Source: Nocardioides cynanchi (lineage in GTDB: Bacteria > Actinomycetota > Actinomycetes > Propionibacteriales > Nocardioidaceae). Taken from it: a DNA stretch of 64,000 nt. Below, piece after piece: positions 32,315 to 41,823 of this stretch (the first letter of the stretch is position 1; the number at the start of each line of letters is the position of its first letter). The DNA lies in assembly GCF_008761635.1 (NCBI RefSeq), contig NZ_CP044344.1, positions 682,001-746,000 of the forward strand, read 5' to 3'. The position numbers and the translations under genes were made by a program. The notes beneath the pieces are model-generated. The model saw only the letters and a program-made list of their open reading frames with translations. It was not told the DNA's origin and made no database searches.

Positions 32315-33004
32315 GTGAGCGACCGGACCGCGTCCCCGCCCGACCCAGCCCGCACGCTGACCGAGCGGGAGCTGGTCGACGAACGGCTGGACGACTGGCG
32401 GATGCTGATCGACCGCCTGCACGCCAGCTTCGACACCGGCGACTTCGTCCGCGCGGTCAGGCTGGTCGACGCGATCACCACTGCCGCGGAAGAGATGGGC
32501 CACCATCCCGATCTCGACCTGGCCTACGGCCGGCTCGACGTCCGACTGATCAGTCACGACGTCGGTGGAGTGACCTCGCGCGACGTGGCGCTGGCCCGGA
32601 CCATCAGTGAGCTCGCCCGGGCCGCCGGGGTCACGCCGCACCCGGAGCGCACCAGCGTGCTCGAGCTCGGCCTCGACTCGGCCGACGCGTCGGAGATCCG
32701 GCCGTTCTGGGCGGCGTTGCTCGACTACGACACGGTCGAGGCCTGGGGAGAGATCCAGCTCCACGACGCCACCGGGCGCCGGGCGTCGATCTGGTTCCAG
32801 CCGACCGGTCCCCACGACGTCCCGCGCCAGCGCTGGCACCTCGACCTGCGCGTCCCTCCCGAGGTGGTCGAGGCTCGCATCGCCGCCGCGATCGCAGCGG
32901 GCGGCGAGCTCGTCGACGACACCGCCGCGCCCGCGTTCTGGGTGCTCGCCGACCCGCAGGGCAACCGCGCCTGTCTGACCACCTGGCAGGGCCGCGAGCC
33001 GTAG
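32315..33004 (+). CDS. Pterin-4a-carbinolamine dehydratase domain fused to glyoxalase-like domain
   Basis: 229 residues from GTG, with GGAAGG about 9 nt upstream. Residues about 15-100 form the PCD domain: LTERELVDERLDDWRM, then a strand-helix region and the active-site AEEMGHHPDLDLAYGRLDV (His-His-Pro-Asp). Residues about 110-229 form a VOC/glyoxalase-like domain (SVLELGLDSADASEIRPFW, RWHLDLRVPPEV, AFWVLADPQGNRACL). PCD dehydrates 4a-hydroxy-tetrahydropterins and can also act as a dimerisation cofactor. The fusion is seen in other actinobacteria and its combined role is unknown. It lies directly before relA. Confidence 0.8.
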   Translation: MSDRTASPPDPARTLTERELVDERLDDWRMLIDRLHASFDTGDFVRAVRLVDAITTAAEEMGHHPDLDLAYGRLDVRLISHDVGGVTSRDVALARTISELARAAGVTPHPERTSVLELGLDSADASEIRPFWAALLDYDTVEAWGEIQLHDATGRRASIWFQPTGPHDVPRQRWHLDLRVPPEVVEARIAAAIAAGGELVDDTAAPAFWVLADPQGNRACLTTWQGREP

Positions 33005-33040
33005 CAGCAGGGACACCGCCTGCCCGGTCGACGGGGTCCG

Positions 33041-33046
33041 TAGACT
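33041..33046 (+). promoter_or_regulatory. -10 hexamer TAGACT, leaderless start of relA
   Basis: TAGACT is 6 nt before the ATG at 33053 and 37 nt after the previous stop. Confidence 0.55.
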
Positions 33047-33052
33047 CGGTTC

Positions 33053-35398
33053 ATGACGACCGAGGGCGGCTCGACGACGGCGGAGGACGCCGCTGTGCCG
33101 GCCGCCCCGGCTGCCCGCGAGCGTCCCGGTACGTCGGCCCGCGACCGGGTCCCGTCGCCGCGGGCGATGCGCAACCGGCTGGCCCGGATGGGCGCCCGCA
33201 ACCCCGGGGAGAAGCCGGAGCTCGAGCCGTTGTTCCGCTCGGTGCGGACCAACCACCCCAAGGCCGACCTGGCCCTGATCGAGCGCGCCTACCGCACGGC
33301 CGAGGAGGCGCACGGCAACCAGATGCGCAAGAGCGGTGACCGCTACATCACCCACCCGCTCGCGGTCGCGACGATCCTCGCCGACATCGGCATGACCGAG
33401 CCGACCCTGGTCGCGGCGCTGCTCCACGACACCGTCGAGGACACGCCGTACACCCTCGACCAGCTGCGCAGCGACTTCGGCGACGAGGTCGCGATCCTGG
33501 TCGACGGCGTGACCAAGCTCGACAAGGTGCAGTACGGCGACTCCGCGCAGGCCGAGACGATCCGCAAGATGATCGTGGCGATGTCGCGCGACATCCGGGT
33601 GCTGGTGATCAAGCTGGCCGACCGCCTGCACAACATGCGCACAGTGCGCTACGTCAAGCAGTCGACCCAGGAGCGCCAGGCCACCGAGTCCCTCGACATC
33701 TACGCGCCGCTGGCCCACCGGCTCGGCATGAACACCATCAAGTGGGAGCTCGAGGACCTCGCGTTCGCGACCCTGCACCCCAAGATCTACGACGAGATCG
33801 TGCGGATGGTCGCCGAGCGGGCGCCGTCACGCGACCAGTTCCTGACCCAGGTGATCGAGCAGGTCGAGCAGGACCTCAAGGAGGCCAAGGTCAAGGCCCG
33901 GGTGACCGGGCGGCCCAAGCACTACTACTCGATCTACCAGAAGATGATCGTGGGCGGCCGCGAGTTCACCGACATCTACGACCTGGTGGCGCTGCGGATC
34001 CTGGTCGAGGAGGACCGCGACTGCTACTCCGCCCTCGGCGTCATCCACGCCCGGTGGAACCCCGTGCTCGGCCGGTTCAAGGACTACGTCGCGATGCCGA
34101 AGTTCAACATGTACCAGTCGTTGCACACCACCGTGATCGGCCCGCAGGGCAAGCCGGTCGAGGTGCAGATCCGCACCCAGTCGATGCACCGTCGCGCCGA
34201 GTACGGCGTCGCGGCCCACTGGAAGTACAAGGAGAGCGGCCGGGCCGGGGCCGACACCGAGCGGCTCGGCGACCTCGACGACATGAACTGGGTCCGACAG
34301 CTGCTCGACTGGCAGAACGAGGTCGAGGACCCCGGCGAGTTCCTCGAGTCGCTGCGCTTCGAGATCAACCGTGCCGAGGTGTTCGTGTTCACCCCGCGCG
34401 GTGACGTGATCCCCCTGCCGGTCGGGTCGACCCCGGTCGACTTCGCCTACGCCGTGCACACCGAGGTCGGCCACCGCACGATCGGCGCGCGGGTGAACGG
34501 CCGGCTGGTGCCCCTGGAGTCGACGCTCGACAACTCCGACGTCGTGGAGATCTTCACCTCGAAGGCGCCGACCGCGGCCCCGTCGCGCGACTGGTTGACC
34601 TTCGTGAAGTCCCAGCGGGCGCGCAGCAAGATCAAGCAGTGGTTCACCAAGGAGCGGCGCGAGGAGGCGATCGAGCGCGGCAAGGACGAGATCGCCAAGC
34701 TGATGCGCAAGGAGGGGCTGCCCCTCAAGCGGGTGCTGTCCCACGAGTCGCTGAGCCTGGCCGCGCTGCACTTCCACCTCGCCGACGTCTCGGCTCTCTA
34801 TGCGGCGGTGGGGGAGAGCAACCTCAGCGCCCAAGCCGTCGTACGACGTGTGATCGAGCTGCACGGTGGCGACGACGGTGCCGCGGAGGACCTCTCCGAG
34901 GGCGTGACCATCACCGGCAACCGAGGCCGGGCCAAGGCCGCGACCCCGGGCGACTCGGGCGTGATGGTCAAGGGCGCCCCCGACGTCTGGGTCAAGCTGG
35001 CGCGCTGCTGCACGCCCGTGCCGCCCGACGCGATCCTGGGCTTCGTGACCAAGGGCGGCGGGGTCTCGGTGCACCGCACCGACTGCACCAACGCCGACGA
35101 GCTCCAGCGCCAGCCCGAGCGGCTGCTCGACGTGGAGTGGGCGCCGACGGCCCGCTCGACCTTCCTGGTCAACATCCAGGTGGAGGCCATCGACCGCGCC
35201 CGGCTGCTGTCCGACATCACGATGGTGCTCTCGGACGCGCACGTGAACATCCTCAGCGCCACCCTCTCCACCACCCGTGACCGGGTGGCCAAGAGCCGGT
35301 TCACCTTCGAGATGGCCGAGGCCAAGCACCTCGACAACGTGCTCCGCGCCGTCCGCGGGGTGCCCGGCGTCTTCGACGCCTACCGCGTCACCCAGTAG
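33053..35398 (+). CDS. relA: Bifunctional (p)ppGpp synthetase/hydrolase
   Basis: 781 residues of RelA/SpoT (Rel) type. An N-terminal disordered leader of about 60 residues precedes the HD hydrolase domain ([29 protein letters not shown] with the His-Asp pair, and [12 protein letters not shown]). The synthetase domain has [32 protein letters not shown] and [24 protein letters not shown] domain follows ([20 protein letters not shown]), then an alpha-helical and Cys region ([20 protein letters not shown]) and a C-terminal ACT domain. Both catalytic domains look intact. It controls the stringent response. Confidence 0.97.
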   Translation: MTTEGGSTTAEDAAVPAAPAARERPGTSARDRVPSPRAMRNRLARMGARNPGEKPELEPLFRSVRTNHPKADLALIERAYRTAEEAHGNQMRKSGDRYITHPLAVATILADIGMTEPTLVAALLHDTVEDTPYTLDQLRSDFGDEVAILVDGVTKLDKVQYGDSAQAETIRKMIVAMSRDIRVLVIKLADRLHNMRTVRYVKQSTQERQATESLDIYAPLAHRLGMNTIKWELEDLAFATLHPKIYDEIVRMVAERAPSRDQFLTQVIEQVEQDLKEAKVKARVTGRPKHYYSIYQKMIVGGREFTDIYDLVALRILVEEDRDCYSALGVIHARWNPVLGRFKDYVAMPKFNMYQSLHTTVIGPQGKPVEVQIRTQSMHRRAEYGVAAHWKYKESGRAGADTERLGDLDDMNWVRQLLDWQNEVEDPGEFLESLRFEINRAEVFVFTPRGDVIPLPVGSTPVDFAYAVHTEVGHRTIGARVNGRLVPLESTLDNSDVVEIFTSKAPTAAPSRDWLTFVKSQRARSKIKQWFTKERREEAIERGKDEIAKLMRKEGLPLKRVLSHESLSLAALHFHLADVSALYAAVGESNLSAQAVVRRVIELHGGDDGAAEDLSEGVTITGNRGRAKAATPGDSGVMVKGAPDVWVKLARCCTPVPPDAILGFVTKGGGVSVHRTDCTNADELQRQPERLLDVEWAPTARSTFLVNIQVEAIDRARLLSDITMVLSDAHVNILSATLSTTRDRVAKSRFTFEMAEAKHLDNVLRAVRGVPGVFDAYRVTQ

Positions 35399-35420
35399 CT
35401 CCGGGGTACGGCGTACCGGA

Positions 35421-36650
35421 TCAGCCCGAGTAGTCGGCCGACGCCCGCTGCGCCATCTCTAGGAAGGAACGCCTCGAGGCGAGGTTCTCCTCCAGCTCGG
35501 TGACCTTCTTCTGGTTGCCCGCCGAGCGGGCGGCGTCGAGGTCCCGCTCGACCTTGGCGATGGCGTCCTCGAGCTTGGCGACCATGTCGTCGGCGCGGGC
35601 GGACTTCTCCGGGTCGCTGCGACGCCACTGCTCCTGCTCGATGCTGCGGATCGCCTGCTCCACCGCCTTCATCCGGTCCTCCAGGGGACGGATCTTGTCG
35701 CGCGGCACCTTGCCGATCGCGTCCCACCGCTCCGACAGGTCGCGGATCGCGCGCTTGGCGGCGTCGAGGTCGGTGACCGGCACCAGTGCCTCGGCCTCGA
35801 CCAGCAGCTTCTCCTTGGCCTCGCCGTTGGCGGCGAACTCGCTGTCCTGGGCGGCCATCGCCTCGTCGCGGGCACCGAAGAACGCGTCCTGGGCGGCTCG
35901 GAAACGACCCCACAGCTCGTCCTCGACGTCGCGCGGCGCCGGGCCGGCCGCCTTCCAGTCGCGCATCAGGTCGCGGTACGACGCCGCGGTGGCGCCCCAG
36001 TCCGTCGACTTCGCCAGCCCCTCGGCGTCCTTGACCAGCCGCTGCTTGACCAGCCGGGCGGCGTCCCGCTTCTCGTTCTGCTCGGCGAAGTGCGACTTGC
36101 GACGACGGGTGTACGCCGTCCGGGCGGTGGAGAAGCGCCGCCAGAGCTGGTCGTCGGAGGCGCGGTCGATGCGCGGCAGCGCCTTCCACTCGTCGAGCAG
36201 CTGCCGCAGCCGGTTCGCACCGTTGCGCCAGTCGTTGCCCTCCGCGATCTTCTCCGCGTCGGCGACGATGCGTTCCTTGTCGGTCTTGGCCGCGGCGACC
36301 TTCTGGTCGCGCTCGGCCTTGCGAGCCTGTCGCTGCACCGAGATCACCGGCCCGAGCGCGTCGAGGCGTCCGACCAGGGCGGTGAGGTCGCCGACCGCGT
36401 TCGCCTCAACGACCTGGAGGCGCATGGCCTTGACCGCGTCGGTGGCCTCCTCGGGCGAGATCAGCCCACCCTGGACCCGCTGCTCCAGCAGGTGGACGCT
36501 GCCCGCGAGCTCGTCGTACCGCTTGGCGTAGAAGGCCAGCGCCTCCTCGGGGGTGCCCTCGGGGTACTGCCCGACGGCCCGCTCACCGTCCGCCGTCCTG
36601 ACGTAGACGGTTCGGTCCTCGGCGACGCGTCCCCACTCGCTCGTCGTCAC
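35421..36650 (-). CDS. DUF349 domain protein
   Basis: 409 residues from the GTG at 36650, preferred because AGAGGG lies 5 nt upstream; a GTG at 36665 adds five residues. The protein is highly charged and helical, with repeated DUF349 units: NRLRQLLDEWKALPRIDRAS, ASYRDLMRDWKAAGPAPRDV and RAIRDLSERWDAIGKVPRDK, each with the W-K/D core. A long coiled-coil tail ends the protein. DUF349 proteins are widespread beside relA in actinobacteria and have no established function. It is convergent with relA, only 22 bp between stops. Confidence 0.9.
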   Translation of the reverse strand: MTTSEWGRVAEDRTVYVRTADGERAVGQYPEGTPEEALAFYAKRYDELAGSVHLLEQRVQGGLISPEEATDAVKAMRLQVVEANAVGDLTALVGRLDALGPVISVQRQARKAERDQKVAAAKTDKERIVADAEKIAEGNDWRNGANRLRQLLDEWKALPRIDRASDDQLWRRFSTARTAYTRRRKSHFAEQNEKRDAARLVKQRLVKDAEGLAKSTDWGATAASYRDLMRDWKAAGPAPRDVEDELWGRFRAAQDAFFGARDEAMAAQDSEFAANGEAKEKLLVEAEALVPVTDLDAAKRAIRDLSERWDAIGKVPRDKIRPLEDRMKAVEQAIRSIEQEQWRRSDPEKSARADDMVAKLEDAIAKVERDLDAARSAGNQKKVTELEENLASRRSFLEMAQRASADYSG

Positions 36651-36742
36651 TGTGTCCCTCTTCACTCCGTCGGCAACGTCCCATGCTAGCCAAGGGCAAC
36701 TGGGGCTCCGGCACCGATTCCATCACGGCCCGAGGCGGTCGA

Positions 36743-36748
36743 TAGTCT
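36743..36748 (+). promoter_or_regulatory. -10 hexamer TAGTCT, leaderless start of the MBL-fold gene
   Basis: TAGTCT is 6 nt before the GTG at 36755, with no ribosome site. Confidence 0.55.
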
Positions 36749-36754
36749 GCCCGA

Positions 36755-37465
36755 GTGCTGATCGCCGGGTTCCCTGCGGGTCCTTGGGCCGCCAACTGCT
36801 ACGTCGTGGCCACCGGTCCGGGGGCCGAGTGTGTCGTCGTCGACCCCGGCAAGGACGCCGTGGACGGCGTCGCCGAGATCGTCCGCGAGCACCGGCTGAA
36901 GCCGGTCTCGGTCCTCCTCACGCACGGGCACATCGACCACGTCTGGTGCGTCGTACCGGTCGCAGGCGCCTACGACGCCACCGCCTGGCTGCACCCCTCC
37001 GACCGGCACCTCCTGAAGGACCCGATGGCCGGCATCTCCCCGGAGTCCGCGGCGATGATGCTCGGCTCGGGCTACTCCTTCGCCGAGCCCGACGACGTCG
37101 CCGAGCTGGCCGACGGGCAGCGCCTCGAGCTCGCGGGGCTGCACTTCGAGGTCGACCACACGCCGGGCCACACGGAGGGCTCGGTGACCTTCCGCACGGC
37201 GTACCAGCGCGACGACGTCTCGGAGGTGATGTTCGCCGGCGACCTGCTGTTCGCGGGCTCGATCGGGCGCAGCGACCTGCCCGGTGGCGACCACGCCACG
37301 ATGATGGAGACGTTACGGACCAAGGTGCTGACGCTGCCCGACGACGTCGTGGTGCTGCCCGGCCACGGCGAGCAGACCTCGATCGGTCGCGAGCGTGCCA
37401 CCAACCCCTTCCTGCAGGACCTCGCCGGCGACGGTGCGGCCCCGCAGGTCACCCGAGGACTCTGA
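36755..37465 (+). CDS. Metallo-beta-lactamase-fold hydrolase (glyoxalase II-like)
   Basis: 236 residues. The metal-binding motif T-H-x-H-x-D-H is complete (LLTHGHIDHVW, His57, His59, Asp61, His62), with further ligands in FEVDHTPGHTEGSVTF and in the VVLPGHGEQTSIG stretch. Members hydrolyse thioesters such as S-lactoylglutathione/mycothiol conjugates or related substrates. It sits just before hisS (2 bp between stop and start), an arrangement common in actinobacteria, so the three genes 36755-40601 form one operon. Substrate unknown. Confidence 0.88.
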   Translation: MLIAGFPAGPWAANCYVVATGPGAECVVVDPGKDAVDGVAEIVREHRLKPVSVLLTHGHIDHVWCVVPVAGAYDATAWLHPSDRHLLKDPMAGISPESAAMMLGSGYSFAEPDDVAELADGQRLELAGLHFEVDHTPGHTEGSVTFRTAYQRDDVSEVMFAGDLLFAGSIGRSDLPGGDHATMMETLRTKVLTLPDDVVVLPGHGEQTSIGRERATNPFLQDLAGDGAAPQVTRGL

Positions 37466-37467
37466 CG

Positions 37468-38826
37468 ATGAGCAAGCCCACGCCGCTGAGCGGCTTTCCC
37501 GAGCTGCTGCCCGCGGCTCGCGTCGTCGAGCGCGAGGTGGTCGCCTCGATCTCCCGGACCTTCGAGCTGCACGGCTTCGCCAACATCGAGACCCGGGCGG
37601 TGGAGCCGCTGGAGCGCCTGGCCAAGGGCGGCGAGATCGACAAGGAGATCTACGTCCTGCGCCGCCTCCAGGCCGACGACTCCGCCGACGACACCGGTCT
37701 GGGCATGCACTTCGACCTGACCGTGCCGTTCGCCCGCTACGTGCTGGAGCACGCCGGCCACCTGGAGTTCCCGTTCCGCCGGTTCCAGATCCAGCCGGCC
37801 TGGCGGGGCGAGCGTCCGCAGGAGGGCCGCTACCGCCAGTTCACCCAGGCCGACATCGACATCGTGGGCCGCGACGAGCTCGCGTTCCACCACGACGTCG
37901 AGGTGGTCCGGGTGATGGTGCAGGCGCTGGGCGCCCTGCCCCTGCCCGCGTTGTCGTTCCAGGTGAACAACCGCAAGCTGATCCAGGGCTTCTACCGCGG
38001 CCTCGGCATCCCCGACGTGACCGCGGCGATCCGGGCGATCGACAAGCTCGACAAGCTGCCCGCGGAAGCGGTGGCGGCGCTGCTGGTCGAGCAGGCAGGG
38101 GCGAGCGCCGAGCAGGCCGAACGCTGCCTGGAGCTGGCCGGCATCCGCGTCGCCGACGCGTCGCTGGTCGAGCGGGTTCGGGCGCTCGGGGTCGCAGACG
38201 AGCTCCTCGACCGCGGCCTCGCGGAGCTGTCCGCGGTGCTCGAGGGCTGCGCCGACGTGGTCGACGACCACGTGACCGTCGAGGCCAACCTGCGGATCGC
38301 GCGTGGGCTCGACTACTACACCGGCACGGTGGTCGAGATCTTCATGCGCGGCTACGAGCGGCTGAAGTCGGTGGGCGGCGGGGGGCGCTACGACGCCCTG
38401 GCCAGCGACGGGCGTACGACGTACCCCGGCGTCGGCATCTCGTTCGGCGTCTCCCGCACGCTGCTGCCGTTGATCGCCGAGGGCGTGCTCGGCGGCAGCC
38501 GGGCGGTGCCCAGCGCGGTGCTGGTGGCCCTGACCGACGAGGACAGCAGGCCCGCGGCGCAGGGCGTGGCCGACGCGCTGCGGCAGCGGGGGATCCCCTG
38601 TGAGGTGGCCACCAGCCCCCAGAGGTTCGGCAAGCAGATCCGCACCGCGGAGCGTCGCGGCATCCCGTTCGTCTGGTTCCTCCAGGCCGACGGCACCTCG
38701 CAGGTCAAGGACATCCGGTCCGGCGACCAGATCGAGGCCGACCCCACTGCCTGGACCCCGCCCGACGGGGACCTGCGGCCCACGATCGTGACCAGCTCGA
38801 CCCACACCGAGGAGAATTCCCTGTGA
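37468..38826 (+). CDS. hisS: Histidyl-tRNA synthetase
   Basis: 452 residues of class II synthetase. It starts with [16 protein letters not shown], motif 1 region, then [20 protein letters not shown] (motif 2, Arg), [14 protein letters not shown], the HisRS-specific [15 protein letters not shown] and motif 3 ([17 protein letters not shown]). The C-terminal anticodon-binding domain begins at about 355 ([20 protein letters not shown]). The variant with [18 protein letters not shown] is of the actinobacterial/eukaryal-like type. It overlaps aspS by 4 bp (GTGA). Confidence 0.95.
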   Translation: MSKPTPLSGFPELLPAARVVEREVVASISRTFELHGFANIETRAVEPLERLAKGGEIDKEIYVLRRLQADDSADDTGLGMHFDLTVPFARYVLEHAGHLEFPFRRFQIQPAWRGERPQEGRYRQFTQADIDIVGRDELAFHHDVEVVRVMVQALGALPLPALSFQVNNRKLIQGFYRGLGIPDVTAAIRAIDKLDKLPAEAVAALLVEQAGASAEQAERCLELAGIRVADASLVERVRALGVADELLDRGLAELSAVLEGCADVVDDHVTVEANLRIARGLDYYTGTVVEIFMRGYERLKSVGGGGRYDALASDGRTTYPGVGISFGVSRTLLPLIAEGVLGGSRAVPSAVLVALTDEDSRPAAQGVADALRQRGIPCEVATSPQRFGKQIRTAERRGIPFVWFLQADGTSQVKDIRSGDQIEADPTAWTPPDGDLRPTIVTSSTHTEENSL

Positions 38827-40601
38827 TCCGCACGCACGACGCCGGAACGCTGACCGCTGCCAACGTCGGGGAGACGGTCACCCTGGCCGGGTGGGTGGCT
38901 CGTCGCCGCGACCACGGTGGCGTCGCGTTCATCGACCTGCGGGAGGCCAGCGGGGTCGCGCAGGTGGTGATCCGCGACGAGTCGGTGGCGCACAGCCTGC
39001 GCAGCGAGTTCTGCCTGAAGGTGGTCGGCGAGGTGGCCCTGCGACCCGAGGGCAACGCCAACCCCAACCTCGCCTCGGGCGAGATCGAGGTGATCGCGAC
39101 CGAGGTGGAGGTGCTCAGCGCGAGTGCCGTCCTCCCGTTCCCAATCGACGACGCCGGATCGCAGAAGGGCGGCGACGTGGGGGAGGAGGCCCGGTTGCGG
39201 CACCGCTACCTCGACCTGCGCCGCAGCGGCCCCGCCGCCGCGATCCGCCTGCGCAGCAAGGTGAACAAGGCCGCCCGCGACGTCCTCGATGCGCACCGGT
39301 TCGTCGAGATCGAGACCCCGACCCTGACCCGGTCCACGCCGGAGGGTGCCCGCGACTTCCTGGTGCCTGCTCGCCTCCAGCCCGGCTCCTGGTACGCCCT
39401 GCCGCAGAGCCCCCAGCTGTTCAAGCAGCTGCTGATGGTGGCCGGCATGGAGCGCTACTTCCAGATCGCGCGCTGCTACCGCGACGAGGACTTCCGGGCG
39501 GACCGGCAGCCGGAGTTCACCCAGCTCGACATCGAGATGAGCTTCGTCGACCAGGACGACGTGCTCGCCGTCGCCGAGGACGTCCTGGTCGCCCTCTGGC
39601 GCCTGATCGGGTACGACGTGCCGGTGCCGCTGCCCCGGATGACCTACGCCGAGGCGATGGCGCGATTCGGCTCGGACAAGCCCGACCTGCGGATGGGCCT
39701 GGAGCTCGTCGACTGCACGACGTACTTCGCCGACACGGAGTTCCGCGTCTTCCAGGCGCCCTACGTCGGGGCAGTGGTGATGCCCGGGGGAGGCGACCAG
39801 CCGCGCCGGCAGTTCGACGCGTGGCAGGAGTGGGCCAAGCAGCGGGGCGCGCGCGGGCTCGCCTACGTCACGGTCGGCGCCGACGGTGAGCTCGGGGGCC
39901 CGGTCGCCAAGAACCTCAGCGAGGCCGAGCGCGCCGGCCTGGCCGCCCACACCGGCGCCGGGCCGGGTGACTGCGTCTTCTTCGCCGCCGGACCCGTCAA
40001 GTCCAGCCGCGCCCTGCTCGGGGCCGCGCGGCTCGAGATCGGTCGCCGTGGCGGCCTGATCGACGAGGACGCCTGGAGCTTCCTGTGGGTCGTCGACGCA
40101 CCCCTGTTCGAGCCGGCCGACGAGGCCACCGCGGCAGGTGACGTGGCGGTGGGCAGCGGCCAGTGGACGGCGGTCCACCATGCCTTCACCTCGCCGCAGG
40201 ACCTCGAGACCTTCGACCGGGACCCCGGCAGCGCCCTGGCCTGGGCCTACGACATCGTCTGCAACGGCAACGAGATCGGCGGTGGCTCGATCCGTATCCA
40301 CCGCAGCGACATCCAGAAGCGGGTCTTCGCGGTGATGGGGCTTCCCGAGGACGAGGCCCAGGAGAAGTTCGGGTTCCTGCTCGACGCGTTCGCGTTCGGC
40401 GCGCCGCCCCACGGCGGCATCGCCTTCGGCTGGGACCGGATCGTGGCCCTGCTGGCCGGTGCCGACTCGATCCGCGACGTGATCGCCTTCCCGAAGTCCG
40501 GTGGCGGGTTCGACCCGCTCACCGCTGCCCCGGCCCCGATCACGCCGGAGCAGCGACGCGAGGCGGGCATCGACGCCCGCCCGGCGGTGCCCACCCCCTG
40601 A
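38823..40601 (+). CDS. aspS: Aspartyl-tRNA synthetase
   Basis: 592 residues of the bacterial (long) type. An N-terminal OB-fold anticodon domain ([20 protein letters not shown]) is followed by [17 protein letters not shown], motif 1, the core [20 protein letters not shown] and motif 2 ([20 protein letters not shown]). The GAD insertion domain spans about 290-420. Motif 3 is in [14 protein letters not shown] near the C-terminus. Whether it is discriminating or also mischarges tRNA-Asn cannot be read here; no gatCAB genes are in the window. Confidence 0.97.
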   Translation: MIRTHDAGTLTAANVGETVTLAGWVARRRDHGGVAFIDLREASGVAQVVIRDESVAHSLRSEFCLKVVGEVALRPEGNANPNLASGEIEVIATEVEVLSASAVLPFPIDDAGSQKGGDVGEEARLRHRYLDLRRSGPAAAIRLRSKVNKAARDVLDAHRFVEIETPTLTRSTPEGARDFLVPARLQPGSWYALPQSPQLFKQLLMVAGMERYFQIARCYRDEDFRADRQPEFTQLDIEMSFVDQDDVLAVAEDVLVALWRLIGYDVPVPLPRMTYAEAMARFGSDKPDLRMGLELVDCTTYFADTEFRVFQAPYVGAVVMPGGGDQPRRQFDAWQEWAKQRGARGLAYVTVGADGELGGPVAKNLSEAERAGLAAHTGAGPGDCVFFAAGPVKSSRALLGAARLEIGRRGGLIDEDAWSFLWVVDAPLFEPADEATAAGDVAVGSGQWTAVHHAFTSPQDLETFDRDPGSALAWAYDIVCNGNEIGGGSIRIHRSDIQKRVFAVMGLPEDEAQEKFGFLLDAFAFGAPPHGGIAFGWDRIVALLAGADSIRDVIAFPKSGGGFDPLTAAPAPITPEQRREAGIDARPAVPTP

Positions 40602-40756
40602 GACAGAATCGTTACCTCGGGGCGCGTCGAAATCAGTTGACGGTGCCTTAGAGTCCGTTTCGGTCCAGGTGCTGCGGTCCGCCTCACCCGGCGGAGGCCC
40701 AGCAGGGTCATCAGCGGCACGGAACGATCTTTCCAAGGCGCGGCGAAAGGGAGCCC

Positions 40757-41779
40757 ATGGGCATCAGCGCGACAGAACTGGCCGAAGCGCCGACAGGCTC
40801 ACACGAACAGCCCGAAGGCAAGAAGCTCGCAGGCCGGTCGCCGACGCAGATCGCCCTCCAGCGCCTCCGCAAGGACAAGCTCGCCGTCGTCTGCGGGATC
40901 ATCGTCCTGCTGATGATCCTGGCCGCTGTCTTCGCGCCTGTGATCTGCAACATCCTCAACATCTACCCGACCACCGCCACGATCCCCTACGACCCGAGCA
41001 AGGTGCTCCACTTCGGCGGCGCGTCGTTCGGGCTCCCGAAGCAGGGGCCGCCGGAGCACGGCTACTGGGCGGCGCACCCGCTCGGCCTGGCGCCGGGCAC
41101 CGCCGTCGACAACCTCGCCCGTCTCCTCTACGGCCTGCGTACGTCGTTGCTCGTCGCCTCGATCGCGACCATCGCCAGCATCCTGATCGGTGTCGTGCTC
41201 GGACTGATCGCCGGCTTCTCCCGCGGCTGGCTCGACCGGATCATCATGTTCGTCACCGACCTGTTCCTGTCGTTCCCCTTCATCCTGGGTGCGCTGGCGA
41301 TGGCGCCGATCCTCGTGGCCCACTTCCAGCACAACCTGAACACCCTGGCCCGGGTGCAGCTCTTCTCGCTGATCTTCATCCTGGTGATCTTCGGCTGGAT
41401 GGGCCTGACCCGACTGATCCGTGGCCAGGTGCTCTCCCTGCGCGAGCGTGAGTTCGTGATGGCCGCGCAGGTGATGGGCGTGCCCACCAGCCGGATCCTG
41501 TTCAAGGAGCTGCTGCCCAACCTCGTGGCCCCGATCGTGGTCGCCACCTCGCTCTCGCTGCCCGGCTACGTCACGGCCGAGGCCGGCCTGTCCTACCTCG
41601 GCATCGGCCTGACCGGCACCCCGTCCCTGGGGCAGACGATCAACGACGCGCAGAGCTACTGGCAGCAGTACCCGCTCTACCTCTGGGCCCCGGTGATCAC
41701 GATCACCGTGCTGGTCCTGGCGCTCAACCTCCTCGGCGACTCGGTGCGAGACGCCTTCGACCCACGAACTCGCCGGTGA
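40757..41779 (+). CDS. Peptide/nickel-type ABC transporter permease (DppC/OppC family)
   Basis: 340 residues with six helices. An N-terminal cytosolic stretch leads to KLAVVCGIIVLLMILAAVFA (about 38-57). The binding-protein-dependent transport motif (EAA loop) is seen as MGVPTSRILFKELLPNLVAP. The start has GGGAG 3 nt from the ATG. It is the first gene of a five-gene transporter operon; its 155-bp upstream gap contains TTGACG (40637-40642) and TAGAGT (40649-40654), which are not at usual spacing to each other. Substrate: probably oligopeptides, by family. Confidence 0.9.
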   Translation: MGISATELAEAPTGSHEQPEGKKLAGRSPTQIALQRLRKDKLAVVCGIIVLLMILAAVFAPVICNILNIYPTTATIPYDPSKVLHFGGASFGLPKQGPPEHGYWAAHPLGLAPGTAVDNLARLLYGLRTSLLVASIATIASILIGVVLGLIAGFSRGWLDRIIMFVTDLFLSFPFILGALAMAPILVAHFQHNLNTLARVQLFSLIFILVIFGWMGLTRLIRGQVLSLREREFVMAAQVMGVPTSRILFKELLPNLVAPIVVATSLSLPGYVTAEAGLSYLGIGLTGTPSLGQTINDAQSYWQQYPLYLWAPVITITVLVLALNLLGDSVRDAFDPRTRR

Positions 41780-41823
41780 TCGGTTCACCGGGAGAAATGC
41801 AACATCCACGGAAAGGGTGGGCT

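Noticed and set aside
40637-40654. Standard -35/-10 promoter before the transporter operon
   Set aside because: TTGACG and TAGAGT are only 6 bp apart, so they cannot be one promoter; no good partner hexamer lies at 16-18 bp from either.
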